Shown: piece by piece, positions 52,550-62,355 of the stretch | Position numbering within the stretch: the first letter of the stretch is position 1 | Layout of the letters: each line of letters starts with the position of its first letter | Assembly: GCA_030692045.1 (NCBI GenBank) | Contig: JAUYCX010000035.1 | Coordinates: 1-64,000, forward strand | Source: Candidatus Omnitrophota bacterium | Lineage (GTDB): Bacteria > Omnitrophota > Gorgyraeia > JAUYCX01 | DNA: 64,000 bases | Reading direction: 5' to 3' | Made by a program: the position numbers and the translations under genes | The notes under the pieces: generated by a model | Databases searched by the model: none | What the model saw: only the letters and a program-made list of their open reading frames with translations | Told to the model about the DNA's origin: nothing

Positions 52550-53542
52550 ATGGGGATTAAGTGGAGAGATTTCCAAATGCCCAAGAGGCTCGAATGCGAA
52601 GAGTCTAGCTATAACTCAACATATGGTAAATTTATAGCCGAGCCATTCGAGAGAGGTTATGGTGTAACTTTTGGGAATTCCTTAAGGAGGATTATTCTTT
52701 CCTCCATAGAAGGCAGTGCCGTTACATCCATCAAGATAGACAATGTGCAACATGAGTTTTCCAATATACCAGGTGTTGTTGAAGATGCAACAGAGATTGT
52801 ATTAAATATAAAGAATTTGGTTTTACGTTCTCACTCCAAAACGCCCAAATCCATTTATATTAAAGCTGAAGATAAAGGTGAGGTTTTGGCAAAGGATATT
52901 ATAAGCGATGAGACAATCGAAATCATAAATCCTGATTTACATATCGCCAGTTTAACTAGGGATGCAAAATTTTATGTAGAAATGGAGGTTTCTAGAGGCC
53001 GTGGTTATGTTACAGCTGAAATGAATAAAAAAGATGAGCATACTATTGGGGTAATTGCAGTTGATTCAATATTTACTCCAGTTAAAAATGTAAATTTCTA
53101 CGTAGAAAATACTCGTGTTGGGCAAAGGACCGATTACGATAAACTTATTTTAGAAATCTGGACAAATGGTGGTGTAAATCCAAAAGAAGCACTTCTATAT
53201 GCGGCAAATATCTTACAGAGACACCTGGATGTGTTTGTAAGTTTCGGTCAATTGCCTGAAGAAGAAGAGGAAGAAGAAGAGTTTACTACCGAAGAGAAAG
53301 CCCTTTATGAGAAATTACGCCTGCCTATTTCTGAATTAGAGCTTTCTGTAAGAAGCTCAAATTGCTTAAGGGAGGCAAATATAAAGATAATTGGCGATTT
53401 GGTTAAAAAAACAGAGACTGAGCTTTTGAGTTTTAGAAATTTCGGTAAAAAATCACTTTCCGAGATAAACGAATTACTTAAGGGGATGAATCTATCCTTA
53501 GGCATGAAGATAGACCTCAAAAAATTAAAGAAAAAAGAATAA
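52550..53542 (+). CDS. rpoA: RNA polymerase alpha subunit
   Basis: EPFERGYGVTFGNSLRRIILSSIEGSAVTSIKI; alpha-CTD SELELSVRSSNCLREANIKIIGDLV. Confidence 0.97.
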   Translation: MGIKWRDFQMPKRLECEESSYNSTYGKFIAEPFERGYGVTFGNSLRRIILSSIEGSAVTSIKIDNVQHEFSNIPGVVEDATEIVLNIKNLVLRSHSKTPKSIYIKAEDKGEVLAKDIISDETIEIINPDLHIASLTRDAKFYVEMEVSRGRGYVTAEMNKKDEHTIGVIAVDSIFTPVKNVNFYVENTRVGQRTDYDKLILEIWTNGGVNPKEALLYAANILQRHLDVFVSFGQLPEEEEEEEEFTTEEKALYEKLRLPISELELSVRSSNCLREANIKIIGDLVKKTETELLSFRNFGKKSLSEINELLKGMNLSLGMKIDLKKLKKKE

Positions 53543-53543
53543 G

Positions 53544-54191
53544 ATGCGCCATCAAAAATTGAACAAAACATTAGGTCGTAATAAAAGCGGCCGTTTGGCC
53601 TTGGTACGAGATTTAGCCAAGGCAGCACTTTCTTATGAAAGCATAACCACAACTAAAGCTAAAGCTAAACAGGCTAAAAAGTTAGTAGAACGGCTTATCT
53701 CTTTAGGGAAAGAGGGTAGTTTAAAGAGTCGCCGCTTTGCTTATAGAGAGTTGTGTAGCCATAAATTAGTCAGTTTATTATTTAATGATATTGCAAAACG
53801 CTTTCAGAATATAAACGGCGGCTATACGAGAATTTATTCTTTATTAAACAGAAGAGGTGACGGCACTCAGATTGTAGTTTTGGAGTTGACACAAAAGAGA
53901 GAAGCAAAGGCAGCAAGATCTAAAGTAGAGAAAAAGGAAGAATTAAAAAGCAGTAAAGAATCAAAGCCAAGAGAAGAAAAGCCAAACAAAGAGGAAGTTT
54001 TGCCTCCAGAAGAAGTCCGGCCACAAGAGAAAGAAAAATTAGATGTGGCAAAGATACAAGAAAAGCCAAAGCCTGAAGAAAAAAGCGCTCCACCCTTAAA
54101 GGAAAAACCAAAGCATAAAGAAATTAAGCCGCCTACAAAATTTTTAGGCGGTTTAAGGAAATTCTTTAAAAAGGAAAGAGATTCCTTATAA
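53544..54191 (+). CDS. rplQ: 50S ribosomal protein L17 with long K/E/P-rich C-terminal tail
   Basis: MRHQKLNKTLGRNKSGRLALVRDLAKAALSYESITTTKAKAKQAKKLVERLI; about 95-residue low-complexity tail. Confidence 0.94.
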   Translation: MRHQKLNKTLGRNKSGRLALVRDLAKAALSYESITTTKAKAKQAKKLVERLISLGKEGSLKSRRFAYRELCSHKLVSLLFNDIAKRFQNINGGYTRIYSLLNRRGDGTQIVVLELTQKREAKAARSKVEKKEELKSSKESKPREEKPNKEEVLPPEEVRPQEKEKLDVAKIQEKPKPEEKSAPPLKEKPKHKEIKPPTKFLGGLRKFFKKERDSL

Positions 54192-54206
54192 AGTTTTTGT
54201 CCTTTA

Positions 54207-55382
54207 ATGAAACTTGCCCAAAGAATTCAAAATGTATCCGGTTCCTTAACTCTTGAAATCACTTCCCGGGCAAAAAAATTACGCCAAGAAGGCTTTGATG
54301 TGATAAATTTTGCTGCTGGAGAGCCAGATTTCGACACACCAGAATTTATTAAAGAAGCGGCAATAAAAGCTATACATGATGGCTTTACCAAATACACTCC
54401 CTCCTCTGGAATTCTTGAACTTAAAAGTGCTATCTCTCGAAAATTTAAAAATGAGAATAGACTAAATTACAATCCCAGCCAAATTGTTGTTTCTTGCGGC
54501 GCAAAGCACTCCATTTATAATTTAATCCAAGTTTTAACTGAATCTGGCGATGAAGTAATTATACCCTCGCCTTATTGGGTTAGCTACCCAGAGATGGTTA
54601 AACTCGCAGAAGCTACTGCGGTTATATTAAGAGCATATCCTAATGAAAATCTAAAAATAAATATTTCTTGTCTTAAGCAAGCAATCACTTCCAAAACAAA
54701 ATTGCTTATTTTAAACAGTCCCTCAAATCCCACAGGAGTAGTTTATAATCCAGATGAGCTTAAAGAAATTGCTAAAGTTTGCATTCAGAATAAAATTTTA
54801 GTTATCAGCGATGAAATTTATGAACATTTAATCTATGATGGGCAAAGTTATACCTCGATTGCTTCGTTAGGCAAAGAAATTTATGATTTAACTATTACGG
54901 TGAACGGTGTTTCTAAGGCGTTTTCCATGACCGGTTGGCGCATTGGGTATTTGGGTGCTTCAGAAGAAATTGCTTGCGCTGTTTCTAAATTTCAAGATCA
55001 CTCTACTTCAAATCCCACATCAATTAGTCAAAAAGCCGCATTTGCCGCTTTGGAGGCAAAAAATAGCTGGTTGAAAAAATTATGCCTTGAATTTGAAGAA
55101 AGACGTAACCTTATGCTTCAATGTTTGGATAACATATCAGCTTTAAGTTACATTAAACCGCAAGGCGCATTTTATGTTTTCTCTGACATCTCAAAATTAG
55201 GATTAGATTCACACACCTTTGTTAAAAGGTTGCTGGAAGAAGAGAATGTTGCTTTGATTCCAGGTGAAGGCTTTGGAATGGAAAATTATGTGCGTTTAAG
55301 CTTTGCCACAAGTAAGGATAAAATAAAGCTTGGCATGGAAAGAATTGAAAGATGGGTAAAACAATTGCTGAAAAAATCCTAA
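54207..55382 (+). CDS. Pyridoxal-phosphate aminotransferase (aspartate aminotransferase-like)
   Basis: GEPDFDTPEFIKEAA; NSPSNPTGVVY; SDEIYEHLIYDG; GVSKAFSMTGWRIGY PLP-Lys motif. Confidence 0.93.
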   Translation: MKLAQRIQNVSGSLTLEITSRAKKLRQEGFDVINFAAGEPDFDTPEFIKEAAIKAIHDGFTKYTPSSGILELKSAISRKFKNENRLNYNPSQIVVSCGAKHSIYNLIQVLTESGDEVIIPSPYWVSYPEMVKLAEATAVILRAYPNENLKINISCLKQAITSKTKLLILNSPSNPTGVVYNPDELKEIAKVCIQNKILVISDEIYEHLIYDGQSYTSIASLGKEIYDLTITVNGVSKAFSMTGWRIGYLGASEEIACAVSKFQDHSTSNPTSISQKAAFAALEAKNSWLKKLCLEFEERRNLMLQCLDNISALSYIKPQGAFYVFSDISKLGLDSHTFVKRLLEEENVALIPGEGFGMENYVRLSFATSKDKIKLGMERIERWVKQLLKKS

Positions 55383-56611
55383 GCCTGCACGCTAAAAAGG
55401 ATTTAGTTGCCGGAGACTTTGCTGTGTGCTCAGTAGATTTTTGTTTTGGACAGGATGGCACAAGCAGTATTATTATTGATAGATTAAAAGAATTAGGCGT
55501 AAAGAAGATATTTGATAAAAATAAATTTTGTCTAGTTATTGACCATAATAGCCCCAGCCCCACTTTAGGAGTTTCTCAAGTACACAAGAAGATGCGCCAA
55601 TTCTCAAGGGAGCAAGACATAGAGCTATTTGACATCGGCTGCGGGATTTGCCATCAGGTTATTCCGGAGCAGGGTTTTATTGTGCCGGGAGATTTAGTGG
55701 TTGGCGCTGATTCTCATACATGCACTTACGGTGCGCTTAATGCCTTTGCCTGCGGCATGGGTTCTACGGATGTTGCAATCACGTTAGCAGGTGGCAAAAA
55801 TTGGTTCAAGGTTCCCCAAACATTAAAGATAATCACAGAGGGTAAATTACCAAAAGGAGTATTCGCAAAAGACCTTATTCTTTATATAATTGGTGACATA
55901 GGCAGTAATGGTGCAACCTACAAGTCAATTGAGATTTACGGTGAGGCAATTGAGCAAATGAGTATGGAACAGCGCTTTACCATTTGCAATATGGCAATTG
56001 AAAGTGGAGCAAAGGCCTTAACTTTAGAGGCAGATAAAAAAATACTTGATTGGCTTAAAAAAAGAAAACTTAAAAAGCAACCAAATCCTCAAACCGCAGA
56101 TAAGGATGCCAAGTATCTTGCTATAAAAAGATACAAGATCTCCAAATTGGCGCCACAGGTTGCTAAGCCTCATGCTGTGGATAATGTTTCAGATGTTAGC
56201 AAGCTTAAAGATATAAAAATTGATGAGGCTTTTTTAGGAACTTGCACTAACGGCCGCCTGGAAGACTTAACAGTTGCTGCTAAAATTTTAAAAGGCAGAA
56301 GCGTTCATCCTGATGTTAAGCTTATTGTAGCGCCTGCTTCCAAAGAAATTTTCCTAGAAGCTTTAAAAAGTGGTATTATTAAGGTTCTGGTTAATGCTGG
56401 ATGTGCAATTGTTACGCCAGGCTGTGGGCCATGTGTGGGCACTCACAATGGCGTTCCTGCAGATGGAGAAGTAGTTATATCAACGGCTAACCGAAATTTT
56501 AAAGGCCGGATGGGTAACCCCAGTAGCTTTATTTATCTGGCTTCGCCTGCAACTGTGGTAGCTTCGGCAATTAGGGGTAAAATTACAGACCCCAGAGAAT
56601 TTTTCAAATGA
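55352..56611 (+). CDS. leuC: Aconitase-superfamily large subunit (3-isopropylmalate dehydratase/homoaconitase LeuC-like)
   Basis: VVGADSHTCTYGALNAFACGMGSTDVA; LGTCTNGRLEDL; TPGCGPCVGTHNGVPADGEV. Confidence 0.92.
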   Translation: MGKTIAEKILSLHAKKDLVAGDFAVCSVDFCFGQDGTSSIIIDRLKELGVKKIFDKNKFCLVIDHNSPSPTLGVSQVHKKMRQFSREQDIELFDIGCGICHQVIPEQGFIVPGDLVVGADSHTCTYGALNAFACGMGSTDVAITLAGGKNWFKVPQTLKIITEGKLPKGVFAKDLILYIIGDIGSNGATYKSIEIYGEAIEQMSMEQRFTICNMAIESGAKALTLEADKKILDWLKKRKLKKQPNPQTADKDAKYLAIKRYKISKLAPQVAKPHAVDNVSDVSKLKDIKIDEAFLGTCTNGRLEDLTVAAKILKGRSVHPDVKLIVAPASKEIFLEALKSGIIKVLVNAGCAIVTPGCGPCVGTHNGVPADGEVVISTANRNFKGRMGNPSSFIYLASPATVVASAIRGKITDPREFFK

Positions 56612-56870
56612 AGCCACAACTTATGGAACGAAGTGAAATAAGTTGTTTGGCTGAATTTGACCCGAAGAATATGTCAAAATTATCGTAGAGAATTTTGACA
56701 TAGTTTATGAGTCGGGAATATTGATAACATATGCCCCTCGCCTAAACATCCCGAAAATCTCTTCGATATTTTCGGGATAGGCTTCGGGATTAATTCGTAC
56801 AAACAAAGTAGCGACTCAAAGGAAGATTGATACTTGACATAAAGAATGTCAAGTATCAAGTGCTCATTAA
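56608..56870. repeat. Nested-palindromic junction element, copy E6 (variant core arms)
   Basis: Left ATGAAGCCACAACTTATGGAACGAAGTGAAATAAGTTGTTTGGCTGAATTTGACCCG (compare E2); GGGATTAATTCGTACAAACAA; right hairpin GATACTTGACAT..ATGTCAAGTATC and GCTCATTAAAGGAGG end. Confidence 0.8.
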
Positions 56871-56881
56871 AGGAGGAATGT

Positions 56882-57928
56882 ATGGAATTAAGGGAATTGC
56901 TAATGCTTACTATTGAGAAAAAGGCCTCAGACCTTCATTTAACTGAGAATACGCCTCCGGTTTTAAGAATTGACGGGAAATTAACCCTTACCAAATTTCC
57001 TGCTTTAAGCCGGGAAGATACTAAGAAAATGATTTATAGCATGCTTTCAGATGTACAAAAGGAGGTATTTGAAAGGGATTTGGAGCTAGATTTTTCTTTA
57101 GCCCTACCAGGATTAGACCGCTTTCGTGTAAATGTACATATTCAGAAAGGTTCAGTTGAATCTGCTTTTCGCCGCATCCCTTTATTTGTGCCTAGCCTTG
57201 AAGAATTGGGCTTACCTACAGTTGTAACTGATTTAGCCAGAAAGCCAAACGGTTTGGTTTTAATTACTGGACCAACAGGGGTAGGAAAAACTACAACCCT
57301 GGCCGCTATGGTTGATTTAGTTAATAATGAAAGTTCAAAGCTTATTGTTACAATTGAAGACCCTATTGAATTTATTCACTACAATAAAAAAAGTATTATT
57401 AAACAGCGCGAGGTTTATAGTGACACCAAGTCTTTTGCTGCGGCATTAATGCATTGTTTAAGACAGGACCCCAATATTATTGTTGTAGGCGAAATGCGTG
57501 ACTTGGAAACAATCTCAACAGCTTTAACTGCTGCTGAAACTGGACACTTAGTTCTAGCAACCCTGCATACACCTGATGCTCCTCAGACTATTGAGAGGAT
57601 TATTGATGTTTTCCCGCCGCACCAACAACAACAAGTGAAATTACAACTTTCAGATTGTTTACAAGGGATTTGTTCACAGTTATTGCTTCCTCGCGCAAAT
57701 GGAATTGGCAGAATTCTGTCAACTGAGATTTTAATTGCCACGCCTGGAATTAGAAATTTAATTCGAGAGCAGGAAATTGAGCAAATTCCCACCCTCATTC
57801 AAACCGGCAGTCAGTATGGCATGAAGACAATGGATAAGTCTTTAAAAGACCTTTATCATGCAGGATTAATTAGCTATGATGTGGCAGTAAGTAAAGTTAA
57901 GAGTCCCGAAGAGTTTAAACATTTATGA
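56882..57928 (+). CDS. pilT: Type IV pilus twitching motility ATPase PilT
   Basis: MELRELLMLTIEKKASDLHLTENTPPVLRIDGKL; Walker A GPTGVGKTTTLAA; GIRNLIRE C-terminal PilT motif. Confidence 0.94.
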   Translation: MELRELLMLTIEKKASDLHLTENTPPVLRIDGKLTLTKFPALSREDTKKMIYSMLSDVQKEVFERDLELDFSLALPGLDRFRVNVHIQKGSVESAFRRIPLFVPSLEELGLPTVVTDLARKPNGLVLITGPTGVGKTTTLAAMVDLVNNESSKLIVTIEDPIEFIHYNKKSIIKQREVYSDTKSFAAALMHCLRQDPNIIVVGEMRDLETISTALTAAETGHLVLATLHTPDAPQTIERIIDVFPPHQQQQVKLQLSDCLQGICSQLLLPRANGIGRILSTEILIATPGIRNLIREQEIEQIPTLIQTGSQYGMKTMDKSLKDLYHAGLISYDVAVSKVKSPEEFKHL

Positions 57929-57929
57929 A

Positions 57930-58430
57930 ATGAAATTAAAGGGTTTTGCCTACAAATTCGGCGATAATATTAATACAGATTTAATAATTTCTGGCAGGTA
58001 TAAATTTTCTATTACCGATATAAAAGAATTATCCCAACACTTATTTGAAGATATAGAGATGGATTTTTCTAAAAAGTTAAAGTTTAATGAATCCATTATT
58101 GTGGCAGGAGAAAATTTTGGCATGGGTTCTTCTCGAGAACAAGCACCCTTGGTTTTAAAAGAGGCAGGGATTATTGCGGTAGTTGCCAAGAGTTTTGCTC
58201 GTATTTTTTTTAGAAATTCATTTAATATAGGCCTGCCTTTAATTGAGACAGATACATCTAAAATCAATGCAGGCGACGAATTGCAAATTGATTTAGAAAA
58301 AGGTATATTGTTAAACCTGTCGCATAAACAAAGCCTTTCAATTAAGCCACTACCATCTGTGATGAGAAGCATCTTAGATGACGGTGGTTTGGTTTCTCAT
58401 TTTAAAAAATATGGAAGGTTTAAGATATGA
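57930..58430 (+). CDS. leuD: Aconitase-superfamily small (swivel) subunit, LeuD-like
   Basis: [38 protein letters not shown]. Confidence 0.92.
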   Translation: MKLKGFAYKFGDNINTDLIISGRYKFSITDIKELSQHLFEDIEMDFSKKLKFNESIIVAGENFGMGSSREQAPLVLKEAGIIAVVAKSFARIFFRNSFNIGLPLIETDTSKINAGDELQIDLEKGILLNLSHKQSLSIKPLPSVMRSILDDGGLVSHFKKYGRFKI

Positions 58431-59509
58431 TTCATAAAGTGACACTTATCCCTGGCGATGGTATTGGTCCCGAAGTAAGCACTGCTGCAAAAAAATGTAT
58501 TGAGGCAACTGGTGTTAAAATTGAGTGGGAAGAGTTAATAGCTGGAGAGGGCGCAATAAAAAAATGGGGAATGCCTTTACCTAAAGAAGTTTTAAAATCA
58601 ATTAAAAAGAATAAGGTTGGTTTAAAGGGACCAATTATTACTCCGGTGGGCAAAGGTTTTCGTTCAGTAAATGTGCAATTAAGGCAGGAATTAAATTTAT
58701 TTGCCTGTGTACGGCCAGCCAAGTCTTTTAAAGGGGTGCGCTCTAAGTTTAAGGATATTGACTTGGTTGTAATTAGGGAAAACACAGAAGATTTATATGC
58801 AGGGATTGAGTTTAAAGCAGGTTCGCTAGAAACCAAAAAACTAATTAAAAAGATTCAAGATTTGCAGGATAAAAAGATTAGAGTTAATTCAGCAATTTCC
58901 ATAAAACCAATTTCTAAATTTGCTTCAGAGAGGATTGTGCGTTTTGCCTTTGAGTATGCCCTAAAGAATAACCGAAAAAAGATTACCGTGGTTCATAAGG
59001 CAAATATTATGAAATTTACCGACGGTCTATTTTTAGATACAGCTCGAAAGGTTTCTAAAGAGTATGAGCATAAATTGAAGTTTGAAGAGGTAATTGTAGA
59101 TAATATGTCTATGCAGTTAGTACAAAAGCCAGAAAATTTTGATTGTTTGGTTTTGCCAAATCTTTATGGCGATATAATTTCTGATCTTTGCGCAGGTTTA
59201 GTTGGCGGTTTAGGAATTGCCGCAGGGGCAAATTTCGGCCAAGGTTTGGCACTTTTTGAACCAGTACATGGTGCAGCTCCCAAATACGCAGGCTTTAATA
59301 AAGTAAATCCAACTGCAATGATTCTTTCCGGGGTTCTTATGTTAAGGTATTTAAATGAACAAGTTGCTGCAGATAAGTTGGAAGATGCAGTCAAAGAAGT
59401 CATCAAAGAAGGAAGATTTGTAACTTACGATTTAAAGGCTAATCGCGATGACCCCACAAGTGTGGGAACACAAGAGATGGCAGAGGCGATATGTCAAAAA
59501 TTGCGGTAA
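58427..59509 (+). CDS. NAD-dependent isocitrate dehydrogenase-type (IDH/IPMDH family)
   Basis: [25 protein letters not shown]-like; [42 protein letters not shown]. Confidence 0.9.
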   Translation: MIHKVTLIPGDGIGPEVSTAAKKCIEATGVKIEWEELIAGEGAIKKWGMPLPKEVLKSIKKNKVGLKGPIITPVGKGFRSVNVQLRQELNLFACVRPAKSFKGVRSKFKDIDLVVIRENTEDLYAGIEFKAGSLETKKLIKKIQDLQDKKIRVNSAISIKPISKFASERIVRFAFEYALKNNRKKITVVHKANIMKFTDGLFLDTARKVSKEYEHKLKFEEVIVDNMSMQLVQKPENFDCLVLPNLYGDIISDLCAGLVGGLGIAAGANFGQGLALFEPVHGAAPKYAGFNKVNPTAMILSGVLMLRYLNEQVAADKLEDAVKEVIKEGRFVTYDLKANRDDPTSVGTQEMAEAICQKLR

Positions 59510-60408
59510 TCGGTGCTGGTAATGTGGGTAGTCTTGTTGCCATGCGTATAGCTGAGGCAAATCTGGCAGATTTAGTTCTTTTGGATGTAATTTCTGGTAT
59601 TGCAATTGGCAAGGCCCTTGATATGGAAGATGCCTCAGTAATTATGGGGCATAATCGAACAATTAAAGGAACAGCTGATTTTTCTTTGCTGGAGGGTTGC
59701 GATATTGTAGTTATTACTGCTGGTTTTAGCCGCAATCCAGGGATGAGCAGAGTTGATTTGTTGAATAAAAATGCACAGGTTATAAGGGGCATTTCCAGAA
59801 ATTTAAAAGAACTAAAGAAAGAACCCATTGTAATTGTTGTAACTAATCCGGTTGATATATTAACTTATTTGGTCTTAAAGATAACTGGTTTCGACAAGAG
59901 GAGGGTTATGGGTTTAGGGGGCAGTTTAGATACAGCCAGATTCATAAATTTAATCCGCCAGGAATTAAAGGTTTCTTACGAAGATGTTAAAACTTTTGTA
60001 ATTGGAGCTCATAGTGAGAATATGATTCCCTTGGTAAGCAAAACTCAAGTGAAGAATAGACCTCTAACTGAGATTTTAAGCGAAGATAAAATTAAATTAT
60101 TGGTAGACGCAACGCAAAAAAGAGGCGCAACAATTGTTTCCAATTTAGGAAGCGGCAGTGCTTATTTTGCTCCCTCAGCTGCAATTCTTGAAATGGTTAA
60201 GGCCATTATTCTCGACGAGAAAAAAGAGATTATTGCCTCTAGCTTCTTGGATGGAGAATACGACTTAAAAGATATCTGTTTTGGTGTTCCTGTGATTATT
60301 GGAAAGAATGGAATAGAAAAAATCGTAAAACTGGAATTAGCTCAAGAAGAGCACAGCGGCTTGATAAATACCGCTAAAGGAATAAAGCAATGTTTGATTT
60401 GTGCGTAA
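59491..60408 (+). CDS. mdh: Malate dehydrogenase
   Basis: [72 protein letters not shown]. Confidence 0.92.
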   Translation: MSKIAVIGAGNVGSLVAMRIAEANLADLVLLDVISGIAIGKALDMEDASVIMGHNRTIKGTADFSLLEGCDIVVITAGFSRNPGMSRVDLLNKNAQVIRGISRNLKELKKEPIVIVVTNPVDILTYLVLKITGFDKRRVMGLGGSLDTARFINLIRQELKVSYEDVKTFVIGAHSENMIPLVSKTQVKNRPLTEILSEDKIKLLVDATQKRGATIVSNLGSGSAYFAPSAAILEMVKAIILDEKKEIIASSFLDGEYDLKDICFGVPVIIGKNGIEKIVKLELAQEEHSGLINTAKGIKQCLICA

Positions 60409-61694
60409 TTGGTTCTGGTTGGGCAGGTTTTAATGCCGCTTTAAGGGCTGCAGAATTGGGCGCTAAGGTTTGCTTAATTGAACAGGATAAATTAGGGGGC
60501 GTGTGTTTAAACTATGGATGTATTCCCACAAAGGCAATGATAAATTCCTCTCGGATCTTCTCGCATTTAAACAGCTTATCCAATTTTGGAATTGAAATAA
60601 AGGAAACCTCGTTTAATTTTGATAAAATTCAAGAATATAAATTAAATGTTGTTGAAAGACTTAAGTCGGCTATTAATTTCCAGCTAAAAAATAAAGGGAT
60701 TGAGTTTATTAAGTCCAAGGCAAAGTTGATTGCCCATGATGAGATTGCCGCAGATGACCAAAAAATTAAGGCGAAGAATATAATTATTGCCACTGGCTCT
60801 TTAGCTGCAGAATTGCCATCATTAAAATTCGACGGGAAAAGAATTGTTTCCAGTAATGAAATATTGGAACTAAAATCTATTCCTAAAACCTTATTAATTG
60901 TCGGTGGCGGAGCAATTGGCTGTGAATTTGCCAGCATTTTTTCTTCTTTGGGTTCAAAGGTTACTGTAGTTGAGCTTTTGGATAGGCTCTTGCCCTTAGA
61001 AGATAGAGATATTTCGCAAAAGCTTGAAATGGTATTTCGAAAAAAAGGAATAAAGGTTCTGACTAAAACTAAACTAGAGGAATGTCCTTTAGAGGAGTCC
61101 GAAAAGATCTTGGTTTGTGTGGGAAGAAGACCCAACATACAAAATTTGGGTTTAGAAGAGCTGGGGATTAAAACAGAAAAAAATCGCATTTGTGTCAACA
61201 ATTTCCTGCAAACAAATATACCTAATATTTATGCAGCCGGCGATTGTGTGGGGAAAAAGATGCTTGCCCATGTTGCCTCTTACGAAGCAATAGTTGCCGC
61301 AGAGAATATTTTTGCTTCAAAAAAAGAAATAGAATACTGGGCTGTGCCTAACTGTATCTTTTGCGACCCTGAAATTGGAACTGTTGGTCTAACCGAGGAT
61401 GACGCCAGAAATTTGGGTCGGGATATTTCTATCAGCAAGTTTAGTTTTTTAAGTTCTGGTATGGCGCAGATATTGGGAGAAACAGATGGTTTTATTAAAA
61501 TAATTTGCGATAGCAAAACCTATGAATTGTTAGGAGCTGCAATTATTGGTCCAAAAGCAGCAGAGCTTATTGCCACCTTAACTTTAGCAATAAGAAAACG
61601 TCTAAAAATAGAGGACATCCATGACACAATTTTTGCTCACCCAACCCTATCAGAGGCAATTTTCGAGGCAGTCAAAGGGTTTAAACGATTGTAA
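60390..61694 (+). CDS. lpdA: Dihydrolipoyl dehydrogenase
   Basis: [47 protein letters not shown]-terminal HAHPTLSEA-like FAHPTLSEAI. Confidence 0.94.
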   Translation: MFDLCVIGSGWAGFNAALRAAELGAKVCLIEQDKLGGVCLNYGCIPTKAMINSSRIFSHLNSLSNFGIEIKETSFNFDKIQEYKLNVVERLKSAINFQLKNKGIEFIKSKAKLIAHDEIAADDQKIKAKNIIIATGSLAAELPSLKFDGKRIVSSNEILELKSIPKTLLIVGGGAIGCEFASIFSSLGSKVTVVELLDRLLPLEDRDISQKLEMVFRKKGIKVLTKTKLEECPLEESEKILVCVGRRPNIQNLGLEELGIKTEKNRICVNNFLQTNIPNIYAAGDCVGKKMLAHVASYEAIVAAENIFASKKEIEYWAVPNCIFCDPEIGTVGLTEDDARNLGRDISISKFSFLSSGMAQILGETDGFIKIICDSKTYELLGAAIIGPKAAELIATLTLAIRKRLKIEDIHDTIFAHPTLSEAIFEAVKGFKRL

Positions 61695-62355
61695 TATCAT
61701 TGATTTAGGATTGATTGCCTATAATGATGCATTTCAGTTTCAGCTGAAAAAATTAAACGAAAGAATCAATAATAAATGTTGTGATATCTTGATTATTTGT
61801 GAACACCCTGCGGTTTTTACTTTAGGCAGGCTAGCGAATAAAGAAAATATTTTAACTGACGAAGATGCATTAGCCAGCCAAAATTTAAAAGTAATCCGGG
61901 TAAATAGAGGGGGTGATGTGACTTTTCATGGGCCTGGTCAATTAGTAGCTTATCCAATTTTTGATTTAGCCAAATACAAAAAAGATTTAAGATATTTTCT
62001 GAATAGATTAGAAGAGACAGCCATTCAATTCTTAAAATATTTTGGTGTCGAAGTTTTTCGTCGGACTAACTCAATAGGTGCTTGGTTTAATGATTATAAG
62101 ATTGCTTCAATTGGCATTGGTGTCAAGAAATGGGTTTCCTTTCATGGTTTGGCAATAAATATAAATACAGATTTAAGATATTTTTCCTATATTAAGCCTT
62201 GTGGTTTAGATATAAAGATGACTTCTTTGCAAGGTATAAAACATTATAAAATAAATATGCAACATGCTAAAAGGATAATCGTAGATAAATTTGCTTCGAT
62301 TTTTGGTTTGAAGATAGATGAAAAAGCCTCCAGACGTATTGTCGGGGTTGGTTGA
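61621..62355 (+). CDS. lipB: Lipoyl(octanoyl) transferase LipB (start uncertain)
   Basis: EHPAVFTLGRLANKENIL; VNRGGDVTFHGPGQLVAYPIFDL; SIGIGVKKWVSFHGLAININTDL. Confidence 0.94.
   Translation: MTQFLLTQPYQRQFSRQSKGLNDCNIIDLGLIAYNDAFQFQLKKLNERINNKCCDILIICEHPAVFTLGRLANKENILTDEDALASQNLKVIRVNRGGDVTFHGPGQLVAYPIFDLAKYKKDLRYFLNRLEETAIQFLKYFGVEVFRRTNSIGAWFNDYKIASIGIGVKKWVSFHGLAININTDLRYFSYIKPCGLDIKMTSLQGIKHYKINMQHAKRIIVDKFASIFGLKIDEKASRRIVGVG

Noticed and set aside
60629-61201. 190-aa minus-strand ORF opposite lpdA
   Set aside because: Antisense to a clearly conserved flavoprotein gene; Ser/Phe/Ile-rich composition typical of a shadow frame.
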